Positions 21,399 to 33,900 of a stretch of DNA of 64,000 nucleotides are shown here, piece by piece. Position 1 is the stretch's first letter, and every line of letters starts with the position of its first letter. The notes beneath the pieces are model-generated. The model was not told the DNA's origin, did not search any database, and saw only the letters and a program-made list of their open reading frames with translations. The DNA comes from Globisporangium splendens (taxonomy: Eukaryota; Oomycota; Peronosporomycetes; Pythiales; Pythiaceae). The stretch is from the NCBI GenBank assembly GCA_006386115.1, contig VFIW01000042.1:372001-436000 (forward strand), written 5' to 3'. Made by a program: the position numbers and the translations under genes.

Positions 21399-24300
21399 CT
21401 AAGGAGTCGCGGATCGACTCGCTGACCTTTGGTCCCGCCCAGTATCTGGCTTTGGAGTCCCGTTTCGAGCAACGGTTCGAGCAAGTCCAGGGCGAACTTG
21501 AGCGACTCCGAAAGGCTGAGAAGGCTCGTGAAATGCATCACGAACGTCTACTGCGCTCTGTGGAAGAGGCAGGGACGGCTCTTGAGGTACTCCGCAAGGA
21601 GTATAACTCGCGCCTTCTCGTGCTGGAAGCTGTGAAGGAGGAGTCCTTCGATGTGCTTCAGCGCCTTTACGCTGAGAAGAATCTCCAAAGCGATGAGCTG
21701 TTTGCTCTTCGCAATCAAGTGGAGAGTCTTCAAGATCAGCTTGATCGTTTGCGGAAGATCTCGTAGGATCAGCTGATCCGCTTGGAAGGTAAGGCTTTAG
21801 TCTACCCACATAAAATGTAGGGTGTAGACGCATGCGTGTAGGTATGTCTAGCGTGTAGGCATCACCATTGCATTTCACTACCTTGAACGGTCCAATGAAC
21901 CTTGGCAGAAGCTTTGAGCTTCCCAAGTTGGACACTGCATGTTCAGGCAGGTTCGCCGTGCTAAGTAATACAAGATCATTGATCTTATACACTTGCTTGT
22001 TCTTCCTTCCGCTCTTGTCTGCTTGTTCCTTTTGCAGATCCTGAGCCTTTGCGATTGCGTCTCGAACAAACCTCACAACGGCTTGTCTCCTCACAATAAA
22101 GTCATCGACTTGCTGTTCCTCACGACTTGTCATGTCGTTGAGGGGTTTCATCGAGTCAAAATTGGCTTTTAACTCGGCAACAGCATTCAGGTCATACGAC
22201 GACTGCGGCTTATTGCCTTTAGCCGTAGTCCCTCCCCCACTTAAGGTAGAGACCTCACCCATTATGGAAGCAGGCACTCGAGGATGAATGCCATAGTTCA
22301 CATAAATGGAGAGTGACCTGTCGAGACATGCGTGGAGTTGTTCAACGCAAACTCGGCAAGAGGGAGAAACTCACTCCACTCTTTGAAAGACGTTGCATAA
22401 CTGCGCAACACGTCTTCAAGGACACGATTCACTCGTTCAGTTTGACCATCCGTTTCAGGATGTGCCGCTGTTGACATGGCCAACTTGGTGTCCAGAAGTC
22501 CGAACAGTGCACGCCAGAACTTGGACGTAAACCGAGTGTCACGGTCAGACACGATCTCAACGGGCAGGCCATGCAGACGGAATACGACGTCTACAAAGAC
22601 CTTGGCCGTCATTTCGGCTGAGATCTTGTCCGAAACAGGCGCAAGATGGACCATCTTGCTGAATCGGTCCACAAACACAAGGATGCCATTGCGTCCGTGT
22701 TTGTCTCGAGGAAGTCCGAATATGAAATCCATACTCACAGACTTCCAACTGTCCGATGGGACAGCCAATGAACGAAGTGGTGCCTGAGTGGAACCAGAAG
22801 GTTTCACTCGTTGGCAGATCTCGCAAGTCCTCACATACTTGCGAACCCACTTGTACATGTGTGGCCAGTAGTAATCCCGGGAAAGACTGAGAAACGTTTT
22901 CTCACGTCCGAGATGGCCACCCGAAGGACTGTCATGGTACTCATACAAGAGTCGATGACGCAGACCTTCGTCGTTGGGAACAACAACCCTTGCTGTATCC
23001 CCGTCTTCAACCGCGTAGTACAACAACCCATTGTGTACTCGGAAGCGGTGAACTCGCGATCTTGTGCGTGACGGAAGACCTTGCAGTGCTTTGTCCGAAG
23101 GGTCCTTGAAATACTTCAACAAGTCCTGACATGTTTCGTCAGACTTGTACCCTTCGACAATGTCTTCTCGCACTGTAGTCGTAGCTTGCACCGCGATCGC
23201 TTGAACATCTTCACAGAGTCGACACGCTCCGTCCGTGTCTTCACTCTTGGTCTTCGGATCGTAATCCGGACGTCTTGACAGCGCATCGGCTAAGATGTTC
23301 GTCTTGCCTGGCTTGTAGTGTACAACAAAGTTGTACTCTGCAAAGAAGGAGAACCATCTCGCCATTCTTTGCGACAAGTGAGGAGTCTTTACCGCTGTAC
23401 GCAGCGACGCATGATCTGTGTAGATCGCAAAGCGCTCCTCTCCAAGCAGATACACACGGAACTTGACCAAAGAATACTTCATCGCCAGAAGTTCTTTGTC
23501 ATGAACTGGGTAGTTCCGTTCTGCGGGTCGGAGTTGTCGTGACTGATACGACACAACTCGCTCATGACCCTCATCATCGTGTTGCATCAAGGCGCAACCG
23601 ATGGCATAGTCGCATCGCAAATCACATGAAAAGGCTTGTCGTGGTTTGCAATTACCAGCACGGGAGCTTCTCGCAGACTCCTCTTGACTTCGGCAAATGC
23701 CATTTGGTGGTCACTGGACCACTCCCACTCAATGTCCTTCTTCAGGAGCTGTGTGAGGGGTTGCACCAACGCTGCATAATTGCGCGTGTACTTGTGCAAG
23801 TAGTTGGCCAAACCCAACCATTGTCTCAGCTGTTTGACATTCTGAGGCACAGGCCAATCGTCAATAGCTTTGACCTTCTCCGGATCAACTCGAACGCCAT
23901 GCTTTCCCACAAAGCAGCCGAGAACGGGGATCTCTGGTGCAAAGAATATGCACTTCTTCAGGTTAGCGTAGAGCTTGTTCTCTCGCATGACCTGAAAGAC
24001 TTGACGGAGATGGTCAAGATGAACATCAACGTCAGACTTTTCACCCGTGGTTTTACTATGAACGAATATATCGTCAAAGTAACTCGGTGCAAACCCTCTC
24101 AATGGACGAAGTAGATTCGTGACCATCCTATTGAAAGTCGCAGGAGCGTTCTTCAAACCCTGTGGCATCACTAACCATTCCCACAGCATACCACTCGGGG
24201 TACTCACTGCGGTTAGTGGTACATCATCTTCGCGCATTCGAATCTGATAGAACCCATCTTTCAGATCGATAGCACTGAAGACAGTACTGCCAACCATTCC

Positions 24301-25951
24301 ATCAAGGATCATATCCTTGCGTGGAACCGGAGTTTGGGCTGGAATGGTAGCGTCGTTCAGCTTGTTGAAAGCGTGGACGATGCGCCAACCTCCAGTTGCC
24401 TTCTTCACACAGAAGGTTGGGCTACAATGTGGAGACTTGCTCTCTCGCACATGCCCAGCCTTAGCACGTTGCGCAAAGAACTCGTCGATCGCAACGACTT
24501 GTTCTCTTGGCAACGGCCACTGCCGTGTGATACAATACTTCGTGCCAGGAAGTATGTCAATCTCGTGACGAATGCCTCTATCGAATGGCAGTTCGTCCGG
24601 CACCTTGTCTGGGAATATGTCCTCATATTCCTTGACAAGTTCATACACGGGGTTCGTCTTGAGAGCGTCCCATGACTGCTCCTCGAACCTTTCCTTCCGT
24701 GTCTTCTCATCGAACACTTCAGCCTCCGATGCTGATACCGTGTTGATGTCTTCTGCATCGTCAACATCGACGATCATGCAGACCTGCGAAATTTCGCCTT
24801 TCGCTAGGCTACGCTTCAGCGTCTTCTTGCTCATCCATGGCAAGGAAATCAACTCTTCGACTGAGCTTGGAGGATTTTCAATCTTCACGTGACGGATTAC
24901 ATCCACGTCACCATCTTCATTGTAGACCGCGATATTCGCAAACTCGCTTGAAATGTCTTGTGCTTGGACACTTCCTTCGTCACCGTAACTTGTACCTTGA
25001 TCAGGGGCACACGGGACACTCTTCTTGCTGGTCTTCTTCTTCTTCTCTCGGGATGGCTCTTCGGCTCTTTTCCCATTCGTTTCTTCCACGCACATCGCCT
25101 CACTCTTAGGGTCGATGGCAAAGGAGACAGTCTTTTTCTGGCGCCTGACTGCTCCACCTCCAGTAGTCTTCTTCAAGATGGGTACCGCTCGTGAACATGG
25201 GGGGCCATCGCACACCGCAATATCACGAGGGTCATCCGGGATCTCTTCCACAGATGTGTACACCCATACCACTTCATCCGTTGTCACACAGCTCAAGTCA
25301 GCATCGTGTGACTTGTCAACGGAGATCTTCATCTTCATCCAGTCAATGCTAGGTTGATAACGCTTCAACCATGGCATGCCCAGAATCAGATCAAACTTGT
25401 CATCGAGGTCGAGTAAAATGAACTCGTCTTCACCTCGGAAATCTTCACACTTCATCGCCAAGCGCACCACGCGCTTTGGCATCTTCACAGTTGACCCGTT
25501 GGCCAACCGGAATAATCATAGTCTTGTCTTCATTCGCATCAGGCATTGGTACTTTATGCCTGACGATCACTTCATTTCGAACAAAATTGTTCGACGCACC
25601 AGTGTCAACCAAAGCACGCAGAGGCGTTGCAATACCGTCTACATGAACTTTGAGAACGATCAAACTTGACGTTTGACTGACACTGTTCTCCCTCGTGGAA
25701 ACTGCATGTGCATCATGCACATTGGGGCCAGAGTCCTGTGTTTCCACAACATCCACAGTCCTCTTTTCCGGGCCAGTAGGAGGCCCCGCCCCTACTGTCC
25801 ATTCCCGTTTTTTGGCCCAGGTGACCGATCGAACCGACGACCGTAAGAACGATCGTGGTTGTTCGAACGAGCACCCTGTGTCGTTTGCCGACCCGGCAAA
25901 GACACTTTGCAGTTCCGAGCGAAGTGACCTGACTTCCCGCAACGGAAACAC
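21399..25951 (-). pseudogene. Pol polyprotein of Ty3/gypsy copy 2 (broken)
   Basis: Four overlapping frames make up one pol: 25951-25445 (protease start, ALVDTGASNNFV), 25506-23587 (rest of protease, reverse transcriptase with SYFDDIFVHS), 23620-22298 (RNase H CALMQHDD, TDHASLR; integrase with SMDFIFGLP, VSDRDTRF, ETDGQTERVNR) and 22301-21399 (integrase C terminus, FYVGRLKPYLP). The breaks are an altered stretch near 25505, a 4-bp deletion near 23610 (CTTG missing relative to the full-length copy) and a 1-bp deletion near 22310. This copy keeps the integrase base that the full-length copy has lost near 57834. The chromodomain is cut off. Confidence 0.88.
21402..21766 (+). pseudogene. 3' part of the antisense coiled-coil frame (copy 2)
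   Basis: The last 105 or so codons of the antisense frame found whole at 55596-56756, with heptad-like EQVQGELERLRKAEKAREM. Two residue differences were noticed from the other copy (R for Q in LERLRKAE, and YLAL for YRAL). It ends at the same TAG. The start is lost with the left truncation. Confidence 0.7.
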
Positions 25952-26840
25952 TTCCCATCGTTGCGAGGACGTCCATTTCCAGGCGTGGAAATGTACGAGA
26001 TATCCATAGGCTCGGGACCATCATGCGCAACATTCGATTGCCGCATTGGTCTCGACGCAAACCCTTGGAACTTCGCTTGCTTCATGCTAAACTCTTCTTG
26101 CATGGCACGTTCAATGGCTTCGTCCAGCGTCTTGGGATACTCGCGGAACAGTTGGTTCCGAATCGGACCATCGTTCAGACCCGCCATGAACGTCACAACT
26201 TGCGTCGAAACGTCAATCGGCTCGTCAACGATGCTCGATACCAAGTAGCGAGCACGTTGTGCATACGAGTGAAGGTCGAAACGGCCTTGACGAAGCTTGA
26301 GGAACTCGGCGCGCGCACGGAACTCGCTCTGCGGAGGTTCAAACGCCTTCTTGAGTTCGGTCTTGAAGTCTTCGTAGCTGGGGAAGCAGTTTAGATCGCT
26401 AAACGCTTGCCATACGCCCAGCTCTTCGCACGACCCGCAAGGTTGGACATCGCGAACAACACTTGCTGCGAAGGGTCTCGCAGTTGTCTTGCAGTGATGG
26501 CTGCATCCAACTCGACGAACCATCGCGAGAGGGGTTCGTTCTCTCCGCCGCGATACGGAGAGACGTCAAGCTTCAATGGCACCGTCCTAAATGAGGAAAC
26601 AGGGGTTGCGACCTGCTTCCGGGAGGACATGATCTCGTGGTGCATGAAGCTGACCACCGCGCTCTTCTGGTCCTCCGGAGACGCCGATCGAAGCAGACTG
26701 ACCACAGCAGCCTCTCCGATGACATCTCGCATGCGCTCAAGCGCCATCCACTCATGAGAAGACAAGTGAGGGAAACCCTCAATAGTCAACTCGACAGTTT
26801 CCGGTACTGCTGGACCGAGTGGGGTTCCTGTAGCATCCAT
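25792..26840 (-). pseudogene. Gag of Ty3/gypsy copy 2 (frameshifted)
   Basis: ATG at 26840 (MDATGTPLGPAVPETVEL). The N-terminal half runs to about 26391 and ends within a scrambled stretch around 26390-26410. The second frame, to 25792, carries the capsid-like remainder and the CCHC zinc knuckle CFRCGKSGHFARNC. The intact copies read straight through this point (KRLSDPNCFYSYEDFKTE), so copy 2 is mutated here. Confidence 0.88.
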
Positions 26841-26966
26841 GTCCACGACAAGGATGCTCGCAGGGTCTTCAGTCTTGGGCAGGAATGCGCGACGTGCTCA
26901 AAGCCGCGTCGTCAAACCTTTTCGCTTCACTGGGTCGCTGGAAGGACCGCTCGAAGTGCTACCAGG

Positions 26967-27616
26967 TGTAAAAGGGCGCTGTTCCAAACAGTCCCTTAAA
27001 CACGGCACACACGCTTGTGCCAGAGGAAGCGTCTCCCGACTTGGAGGGAGGAAGGAAGACTTGAGGGCTTGGTGGTAAAATTGCAACTGAATTGAAATGC
27101 TTATGGTTCCTGTCGCTACTTACGAATGAACCTCAAGGGCTCCTAGAGGTTTTATAACTAAAACCTAAACATACACAATAAAACCTATGAATCTGATATA
27201 TAAAACCTTGGGTACACTGAGGTTGAACCCACGAGATCTTCGAGAAGCTTGAACTTCAAGTCTTGTGGAAAATTCCCTGCAAAGTGATTGGCTCGCGCCA
27301 CTCACTTCAGGTGGCAGAGACACGTTGGTCTCATCACCAGTGCAGTTTCCCAAGTAGGAACCATCACTCAGTACTTGATTAGTACATGGATGTCATCACT
27401 CTGTACTGATTAGTACATGTGAACAACATTCTGCACTGATCAGCACAGAGAGCGCTCGTGACGTCATGGGATGACGTCACATGTGCATGTGGGGACTGTC
27501 GTACTGTAATCCCTTTGTTGTTTGTCTCTCCACAATGCACACTGAAGGTGGTGTGTGGCACACTAGATCTGGGAACAGATCCACCTTCATGTAATGGCTA
27601 AGTATAGCCCATTACA
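26967..27616 (-). repeat. 5' LTR of Ty3/gypsy copy 2 (650 bp)
   Basis: Bounded by TGTAA and TTACA. It contains the palindrome cluster described for the other LTRs (two TGACGTCA octamers at 27459-27479). The primer binding site follows at its left end (26949-26966). Confidence 0.92.
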
Positions 27617-27816
27617 GGTCGATGGCAAAGGAGACAGTCTTTTTCTGGCGCCTGACTGCTCCACCTCCAGTCTCTCCACAATGCACACTGAAGGTGGTGT
27701 GTGGCACACTAGATCTGAGAACAGATCCGCCTTCATGTAATGGCTAAGTATAGCCCATTACAGGTCGATGGCAAAGGAGACAGTCTTTTTCTGGCGCCTG
27801 ACTGCTCCACCTCCAG
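27525..27816. repeat. 146-bp tandem duplication across an LTR/internal junction
   Basis: Unit 1 is 27525-27670 (the last 92 bp of an LTR plus 54 bp from the protease-coding region). Unit 2 is 27671-27816, with the same content and a couple of substitutions (CTGAGAACAGATCCGCC for CTGGGAACAGATCCACC). The LTR end is fused directly to mid-protease sequence in both. Confidence 0.9.
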
Positions 27817-28405
27817 TAGTCTTCTTCAAGATGGGTACCGCTCGTGAACATGGGGGGCCATCGCACACCGCAATATCACGAGGGTCATCCGGGATCTCTT
27901 CCACAGATGTATACACCCACACCACTTCATCCGTTGTCACACAGCTCAAGTCAGCATCGTGTGACTTGTCAACGGAGATCTTCATCTTCATCCAGTCAAT
28001 GCTAGGTTGATAACGCTTCAACCATGGCATGCCCAGAATCAGATCAAACTTGTCATCGAGGTCGAGTAGAATAAACTCGTCTTCACCTCGGAAATCTTCA
28101 CACTTCATTGCCAAGCGCACCACGCGCTTTGGCATCTTCACAGTTGACCCATTTGCCAACCGAATAACCATCGTCTTGTCTTCATTCGCATCAGGCATTG
28201 GTACTTTATGCCTGACGATCACTTCATTTCGAACAAAATTGTTCGACGCACCAGTGTCAACCAAAGCTCGTAGAGGCGTTGCAATACCGTCTACATGAAC
28301 TTTGAGAACGATCAAACTTGACGTTTGACTGACACTGTTCTCCCTCGTGGAAACTGCATGTGCATCATGCACATTGGGGCCAGAGTCCTGTGTATCCACA
28401 AACAC
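27763..28405 (-). pseudogene. Protease fragment of Ty3/gypsy copy 3
   Basis: In frame from about 28405 down to the break: ALVDTGASNNFV (aspartic protease active site), then LILGMPWLKRYQPSIDW, then AVRRQKKTVSFAID where the element is cut and the frame runs a few bases into the LTR tail. Reverse transcriptase and integrase are absent. Confidence 0.85.
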
Positions 28406-28440
28406 AGTCCTCTTTTCGAGCCCAGTAGGAGGCCCCGCCC

Positions 28441-29496
28441 CTACTGGTCGTTCCCGTTTTTTGAACGTTGGGAACGATCGAACCCACGGCCGCGACCGTA
28501 GTTGTTCGAGCGCGAACCCTGTGTCGTTTGCCGGTCAGGCAAAGACACTTTGCAGTTCCGAGCGAAGTGACCCGACTTCCCACAACGGAAACATTTTCCA
28601 TCGTTGTGAGGACGTCCATTTCCAGGCGTGGAAATGTACGAGATGTCCATCGGCTCTGGACCATCGTGCGCGACATTCGCTTGTCTTGGTGGCCTTGACG
28701 GAAACCCTTGGAACTTGGCTTGCTTGATGCTGAACTCTTCTTGCATCGCACGGCTGATGGCTTCGTCCAGCGTCTTGGGATACTCACGGAACAATTGGTT
28801 CCGGATTGGCCCGTCGTTCAGACCCGTCATGAACGTCACAACTTGCGTTGGAACGTCAATCGGCTCGTCCACGATGCTTGAGACCAGGAAGCGCGCTCGT
28901 TGTGCATACGAATGCAGATCGAAACGGCCTTGGCGAAGCTTGAGGAACTCGGCACGCGCACGGAACTCACTCTGCGGTGGTTCAAACGCTGCCTTGAGCT
29001 CCGCCTTGAAGTCTTCGTAGCTGTAGAAGCAGTTTGGATCCGACAAACGCTTCCCATAAGCCCAGCTCTTTGCACGACCCGCAAGGTTGGACATCGCGAA
29101 CAACACTCGCTGCATTGGGTCTCGCAGTTGTCTTGCAGTGATAGCTGCATCCAACTCGACGAACCATCTCGAAAGAGGCTCGTTCTCTCCGCCACGATAC
29201 GGAGAGACATCCAGCTTCAGCGGCACCGTCCTGAAGGACGAAACAGGGGTTGCGACCTGCTTTCGAGATTCAATAATCTCGTGGTGCATGAAACTGACCG
29301 CAGCGTTCTTCTGGTCTTCAGGAGACGCCGATCGTAGCAGGCTGATTACAGCAGCCTCCCCGATGACGTTTCGCATCCGCTCCAGCGCCGACCACTCATA
29401 AGAAGACAAATGAGGAAAATACTCATTCGTCAACTCGACAGTTTCCGGTACTGCTGGACCGAGTGGCACATCTACTCCTTCCATGTTCTCAGACAT
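28441..29496 (-). CDS. Gag of Ty3/gypsy copy 3 (intact)
   Basis: 351 residues from the first ATG (MSENMEGVDVPLGPAVPETVEL); the frame is open a little further upstream without an ATG. The middle matches the retrotransposon gag (capsid) fold, with SRWFVELDAAITARQL and W/F positions, and the C-terminal part has one CCHC zinc knuckle, CFRCGKSGHFARNC, for RNA binding. No stop or frameshift occurs, unlike gag of copy 2. With no pol attached it could at most supply Gag in trans. Confidence 0.9.
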   Translation of the reverse strand: MSENMEGVDVPLGPAVPETVELTNEYFPHLSSYEWSALERMRNVIGEAAVISLLRSASPEDQKNAAVSFMHHEIIESRKQVATPVSSFRTVPLKLDVSPYRGGENEPLSRWFVELDAAITARQLRDPMQRVLFAMSNLAGRAKSWAYGKRLSDPNCFYSYEDFKAELKAAFEPPQSEFRARAEFLKLRQGRFDLHSYAQRARFLVSSIVDEPIDVPTQVVTFMTGLNDGPIRNQLFREYPKTLDEAISRAMQEEFSIKQAKFQGFPSRPPRQANVAHDGPEPMDISYISTPGNGRPHNDGKCFRCGKSGHFARNCKVSLPDRQTTQGSRSNNYGRGRGFDRSQRSKNGNDQ

Positions 29497-29600
29497 AGAC
29501 GGAAGTAGGTCTTGGACAGGAATGCGCGAAGTGCTCAAAGCCGCTTCGTCAAACCTTTCTTGGCTTGGTCGCTGGAAGGACCGCTCGAAGTGCTACCAGG

Positions 29601-30252
29601 TGTAATGGGGCGCTGTTCACAACAGTCCCCAAAACACGGCACACACGCTTGTGCGACGAGGAAGCATCTCCCGACTTGGAGGGAGAGAAGAACGACTTGA
29701 GGGCTTGAGAGAAAATTTGCAACTGAATTGAAAAGCTTATGGTTCCTGTCGCTACTTACAAATGAACCCCAAGGGATCCTACAGGTTTTATAACTAAAAC
29801 CTAAACATGCACAATAAAACCTATGAATCTGATATATAAAACCTTGGGTACACTGAGGTTGAACCCACGAGATCTTCGAGAAGCTTGAACTTGAAGTCCC
29901 GTGGAAAATTCCCTGCAAAGTGATTGGCTACAGCCACTCACTTTAGGTGGCAGAGACACGTCGGTCTCATCACCTGTGCAGTTTCCCAAGTAGGAACCAT
30001 CACTCAGTACTTGATTAGTACATGGATGTCATCACTCTGTACTGATTAGTACATGTGAACAACATTCTGCACTGATCAGCACAGAGAGCGCTCGTGACGT
30101 CATGGGATGACGTCACATGTGCATGTGGGGACTGTCGTACCGTAATCCCTTTGTTAATTGTCTCTCCACAATGCACACTGAAGGTGGTGTGTGGCACACT
30201 AGATCTGGGAACAGATCCACCTTCATGTAATGGCTAGGTATAGCCCATTACA
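29601..30252 (-). repeat. 5' LTR of Ty3/gypsy copy 3 (652 bp)
   Basis: TGTAA...TTACA. The low-coordinate (U5) end carries the form TGTAATGGGGCGCTGTTCAC with TTGTGCGACGAGG, shared with the right LTR of the full-length element and different from the copy 2 LTR. The TGACGTCA pair is at 30095-30115. Confidence 0.92.
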
Positions 30253-30978
30253 GCGCATGCGTGAAAAATATCACAGCCTTCCATTGCCTTCTTGTATCAC
30301 TGTCGCAATACAAGCGACCTTCTTCAGTCGGCGATCGGGATTTATTGCTGTTGGATGGTCCGTGGTGTGAATGGGGGAAACAGGACTGGCTTCGTGGTAA
30401 TGCTATTTTATCCAACCAAATGCACGGTGACCTGCTCTAAAATAACACTAGTTTGTTTTGCGTTACTTATGGGAATCATCACTTCCGCATTACACGACTT
30501 ATTTCACTGATGACAACTCTAATCATTGGTTTGGTTGGACCAATCAAAATTCCAAGATCCGGTGAAAAACGATGAAAAAATTCCATAATGCCGTTTAGTT
30601 TCACATCCGAAAGAAAGAAAACGAAAATGCGGATACACAGCAACAGCGTACATAAAAGCACAGCACTGTTGCTCTGCGCCATCGAGTCTCGACTCTTCTC
30701 AAAGCAGGATTTCCCTTTTTCCAATTCTAAACTTGAAAACCAAACTCTTCAAATTGAATTGCGATCTTTTATTGCAATTCAAATCAAAAATGAATTGCGC
30801 TGTCGCCGCCATTATTCACAAGGCTTTAGCTTTTGGAACGGAAGGGTGGCTCTCAAGCGCAAGCGACAGGAGCGGCAAGTGTCTCCCCCCTGTGTCTACA
30901 AGGAAGCGATCGGCGTATTTGAGGCGGAAGCAGCAGGTGGCTACACGTGCAGTGTAGAGAGCACTAGTGTGAGCAGCG
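30253..30978. other. Upstream region of the Brr2 gene
   Basis: No gene seen. It is A-rich near 30590-30800. The Brr2 promoter and leader must lie in the right half; I could not fix the start site. Confidence 0.45.
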
Positions 30979-33900
30979 ATGGCCGAAGATTTCGCGCGCT
31001 CGCGGCAGTACGCGTACCAGCAGAACTCCAACCTGGTGCTGCAGGCCGACCACGAGTCGCGCCGCCGCCACGATGAGCCGACGGGCGAGGTCGAGTCGCT
31101 CGCGGGCAAGATCAACTACCGCATGGGCGACCGCGCGCAGAAGGCGACGCCGCAGCCACGTGCGCAGAAGCGCGGGAGTGCCGCCGCCAACGACGAAGAG
31201 GATTCCGCGCAGCTGAAGAAGAAGATCAAGCAGTTGTCCCGCAGCGGAGACGCCGCGGGTGCGCTGGACGCGGAGTCCGGCAATAACAAGAGTATGCTGT
31301 TTATGACGGGTGGCATTGCGTCATCCCGATCGAATATCCTGAGCGAGAGCTCGGCGTTCGAGTCGTCGTCGTACAAGCCGAAGAACGCGCAGAGCCAAGA
31401 TGCGTATGAACAGATCTTGAGCGTCGTGGCGCAGAACCTCGGCGCGCAACCAGGGGAGATCCTTGCGGGAACAGCGGAAGAAGTGCTGTCGATCCTGAAA
31501 AACGATGCGTATCGCGACGACGTCAAGTTTAAAGAGGTCAAGAAACTGCTCAAGTTCGTGGAAGCAGATACGTTCAGCAAATTGGTCGTGTTTGGCAAGC
31601 GCATCACGGATTTTTTCACCGAAGAAGGCGGTACCGACAAAGCAGACGACAGAGCTGCGGCTGGTGGCGATGAAGAAGAAATGGACAAAGAAATGGGCGT
31701 CGCCGTTGTGTTCGACGAAGAAGACGAAGAGGAAGAGTCCGACTTGGACGAAGTGCGAGACGAAGACGACGATGAGGAGGATGAAGAAGACGCGAGTGCA
31801 GCGGCCGATCGAGGAGGAATGCGACTCAAGGACAATTACGATGACGAAGAAGATGGCGACCAGAAATACCGCCTCAATGTGCATGCGATCGATGCATTTT
31901 GGCTGCAGCGAGAGCTGTCCAAGTTCTATAAAGATGCGGATATCAGCGCAAAGTTGGCTGAAGATGTGCTCGTGATCCTGAAAGAAGCCGGCAGTGATCT
32001 CAGTGCTTGCGAAAATCGTCTCGTGTTGCTCCTGGATTACGACAAGTTTGATTTCATCAAATTGCTGTTGGAGAACCGCGCAAAAGTGCTGTACTGCACG
32101 CGTCTCAAGCAAGCGCAGAACGATGAAGAACGCGCAGTGATCGAAGAAGAAATGATTTCGGACGAGAGTTTGAATGGCGAAGGCAAAGAGATTCTGAAGC
32201 AGTTAGCGACGACGGCGTCGGCGGATTCGTGGATGCAGGACCGTATTGGTGCGATGGAGTCGACGTCTCGTGCCGAAGCAAATAAGCTGCGCAAGTTGCA
32301 GCAAAAGGCTTCGGATGGAAACAATGCTACAGACGACGACGATGTTGCTATGGAAGACGCTCAAGAAGTCGCTACGGCAAGAAAACCGCAGCACTACATT
32401 GACGTCGAATCGCTTGCTTTCCAAGAAGGTGGTCATTTGATGAGCAACAAGGAGTGTCGTCTCCCAGAAGGAACGTGGCGCGCGCAAAAGAAGGGTTACG
32501 AAGAGGTTCACGTGCCAGCCGTTCGTACAAAAATGGCGGCCGAAGAAGAGAAAGCGCGAATCAAGATTTCAAGTCTTCCGAAATGGGCGCAGGGTGCTTT
32601 CTCGAGAATGGAATCACTGAATCGCGTGCAGTCGAAAATGTTTCCGGCTGCTTTTGAGACGAGCGAGAACTTGCTGCTTTGTGCCCCAACTGGTGCGGGC
32701 AAAACGAACGTTGCTATGCTGACGATTCTTCACGAAGTCATGAAAGCACGTGACTCGGAGACGGGGCAAATCGACTTAAATTCGTTCAAAATCGTGTATG
32801 TTGCGCCGATGAAAGCTCTGGTTCAGGAAGTAGTGCTTAACTTGTCGGCTCGCCTCACCAGTTCGTACGGCATTGAAGTTCGTGAACTGTCCGGTGATCA
32901 GAACTTGTCGCGCGAGCAGCTTTTCAACACGCAGATCATCGTGACAACTCCTGAAAAGTGGGATATTGTGACGCGAAAATCTGGAGATGATCGTACCTAC
33001 ACACAGCTTGTTCGGTTGATTATTATCGATGAAATCCACTTGCTACACGATTCCCGTGGTCCCGTGTTGGAAGCATTGGTTGCACGAACGATTCGGAATG
33101 TCGAGGCGACTCAACAAATGGTGCGTCTCGTCGGTTTGTCTGCTACGTTGCCGAATTACGAAGATGTTGCTGCGTTCTTGCGCGTTGATCCTGCGAAGGG
33201 GTTGTTTTACTTTGACTCCAGTTACCGTCCAGTTCCATTGCAGCAGCAGTACATTGGTATTATGGAAAAGAAGGCGATCAAGCGTTTTGCTCTGATGAAT
33301 GAGATCTGTTACGAGAAAGTGGCGGAGCAGGCGGAATTGGACAACCAGGTGCTGATCTTTGTTCATTCGCGCAAGGAAACGGTGTCGACAGCTCAAGCTC
33401 TGCGTGATTTGTTCGTGGAAAATGATACGTTAGCAAAGCTGGTTCGCCCAAACTCTGCGTCAAGTGAAGTCCTTCTCGAAGAGGCAGAAAAAATCGAACG
33501 CAATGATGAGCTTAAAGAGCTACTCACTTATGGCTTTGGGGTCCATCATGCTGGCATGAAGCGCAAGGATCGAACGCTTGTGGAGAATGCTTTCGCCGCT
33601 GGTCATTTGAAAGTGTTGGTCAGCACGTCGACGTTGGCCTGGGGTGTGAACTTGCCGGCGCACACTGTGATTATCAAGGGCACCCAGATGTACAACGCAG
33701 AGCGAGGTGATTGGTGCGAGCTGAGCCCACTGGACATTTTGCAAATGCTTGGACGTGCTGGTCGTGTGCAATACGATACGCAAGGTGAAGGCATCATCAT
33801 CACTCAACATTCCCAGTTGACCTACTACTTGTCACTTATGAACCAGCAGTTGCCAGTTGAATCCCAGTTGCTGTCCAAGCTAGCTGACAATCTCAACGCC

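Larger units (their letters stand above)
21402..27616 (-). mobile_element. Ty3/gypsy chromovirus, copy 2, truncated
   Basis: Matches the full-length element at 54969-62611 with an offset of 34990 near its left edge. The left break at 21402 removes the chromodomain and the 3' LTR. The 5' LTR is at 26967-27616. Relative to the full-length copy it has at least four frame breaks. The base after the LTR end starts GGTCG, the same pentamer that begins the internal part of copy 3. It may therefore have inserted into copy 3, with the left junction later lost. Confidence 0.9.
27763..30252 (-). mobile_element. Ty3/gypsy chromovirus, copy 3, 5' part only
   Basis: Holds the 5' LTR (29601-30252), primer binding site, whole gag and the first part of protease. 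Everything after mid-protease is missing, and the break at 27763 abuts an LTR tail. Relative to the other two copies its gag has a distinct N terminus and scattered substitutions, so it is a somewhat older or different subfamily member. Confidence 0.9.

Noticed and set aside
31116..32112. Ser-rich and other frames antisense to Brr2
   Set aside because: Mirror images of the acidic, GC-biased Brr2 coding sequence.
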